DNA from: an uncultured Fusobacterium sp.
GTDB lineage: Bacteria; Fusobacteriota; Fusobacteriia; Fusobacteriales; Fusobacteriaceae
Length of the DNA stretch: 5,657 bases
Direction: 5' to 3'
Assembly: GCA_900542625.1 (NCBI GenBank)
Contig: UQOH01000102.1
Coordinates: 1-5,657, forward strand
The notes under the pieces are model-generated. The model ran no database searches, was not told the origin of the DNA, and saw only the letters and a program-made list of their open reading frames with translations. The position numbers were made by a program, and so were the translations under genes. Below, one piece after another: positions 5,147 to 5,657 of this stretch. The first letter of the stretch is position 1. Each line of letters starts with the position of its first letter.

Positions 5147-5657
5147 ATGAATAACACTACACAAAATAGGAATATATCTAATTTGCTTAGATATATCAAT
5201 GCAAATAAGGGTGCCACGAAATTGGAACTGGCTGAAAAATTAAATCTTTCCCCGGCATCCTTGACTAAAATTTCCAAAAAATTAACTTCAGAAAATGTAT
5301 TATATGAAGAAGAGAGATTTGGGAAAAATATGAGGAAAGGAACGAATCTGTGCATAAATTATGATAAATTCGATTTTATAGGAATAGATTTAAGAAGAGA
5401 GAATACAACGGTAGTTTTTACTAATGCTAATCTTGATATTTCTCATGCTTTTTCTCAGCAGAACAGTCCTACAATAAAATGTGCTAAAGAATTTTTTGAT
5501 AATCTGTTTTATGAAGTAAAAAATTTTATTAAGGAAAACAAAATAGAAACGGAAAGAATTCTTGGTATGGGAATTTCCATAAACTTATCAGAATTTCATA
5601 ATGAATATTACAATTATAAATTTCTGGACGATTTAGACCACGATAAAATAAAAGAGA
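5147..5657 (+). CDS. ROK-family (NagC/XylR/Mlc-type) transcriptional regulator, 3' part beyond the window
   Basis: The first 170 residues of an open frame that continues past the window end; ROK regulators are usually about 380-400 residues. The start ATG lies 6 nt after GGGAGGA (5134-5140). Residues 8-58 form a winged helix-turn-helix: RNISNLLRYINANKGATKLE, then LAEKLNLSPASLTKISKKL (28-46) as the recognition unit, followed by a wing. From residue 77, FIGIDLRRENTTVVFTNANLD begins the ROK sugar-kinase-like fold. The usual glycine-rich nucleotide motif (DxGGT) is replaced by DLRREN, which fits a transcription factor and not an active sugar kinase. ROK regulators typically sense sugars or phosphosugars, but the effector and target cannot be read here, because the rest of the protein and the downstream genes are outside the window. 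It may control itself or the divergent outer-membrane gene. Confidence 0.88.
   Translation, partial: MNNTTQNRNISNLLRYINANKGATKLELAEKLNLSPASLTKISKKLTSENVLYEEERFGKNMRKGTNLCINYDKFDFIGIDLRRENTTVVFTNANLDISHAFSQQNSPTIKCAKEFFDNLFYEVKNFIKENKIETERILGMGISINLSEFHNEYYNYKFLDDLDHDKIKE

Noticed and set aside
5092..5355. 87-codon minus-strand open frame over the start of the ROK gene
   Set aside because: Antisense to the helix-turn-helix coding region, which has a clear Shine-Dalgarno and domain; no independent support.

Overview
The window is AT-rich, with strong purine-rich ribosome binding sites and riboswitch-controlled operons. It also carries an outer-membrane beta-barrel gene with a signal peptide. 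That mix, and the barrel's N-terminus (MKKTALLLGA... cleaved before KEVLPV, a style known from fusobacterial porins), suggests a Fusobacteriota genome (Fusobacterium, Cetobacterium or a relative). This is inference from style and not a species call.

Layout from left to right. Positions 58-88 hold the terminator of the leftward purine permease gene (pbuG-like, 121-1434, minus). Its leader (about 1435-1592) contains a guanine-class purine riboswitch with a recognisable antiterminator/terminator pair. A 57-bp gap separates its promoter from the promoter of the rightward unit. That unit begins with a ZTP (pfl-class) riboswitch and its terminator (1719-1815), followed by fhs, formate-tetrahydrofolate ligase (1896-3560, plus, GTG start). 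A 16-bp hairpin at 3583-3623 separates fhs from the convergent outer-membrane protein gene (3693-4646, minus). Upstream of that gene lies a 500-bp AT-rich gene-free stretch (4647-5146) rich in palindromes, with a consensus-perfect leftward promoter. The window ends inside a ROK-family regulator gene (5147 to the end, plus, truncated by the window).

How the genes fit together. The divergent pair forms a small purine/one-carbon node. Guanine or hypoxanthine should terminate the permease transcript. ZTP, which accumulates when 10-formyl-THF is short during purine synthesis, should allow transcription of fhs, the enzyme that makes 10-formyl-THF. The outer-membrane protein and the ROK regulator are divergent neighbours. 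The ROK protein may sense a sugar or sugar derivative, but nothing in the window shows its target.

I found no mobile element, CRISPR array, tRNA or rRNA. I do not see a wholly new gene system. The most worthwhile signals are regulatory: the paired riboswitches, a possible second layer acting on the pbuG Shine-Dalgarno, a pseudoknot-like arrangement after the porin gene, and the orphan promoter near the ROK gene.
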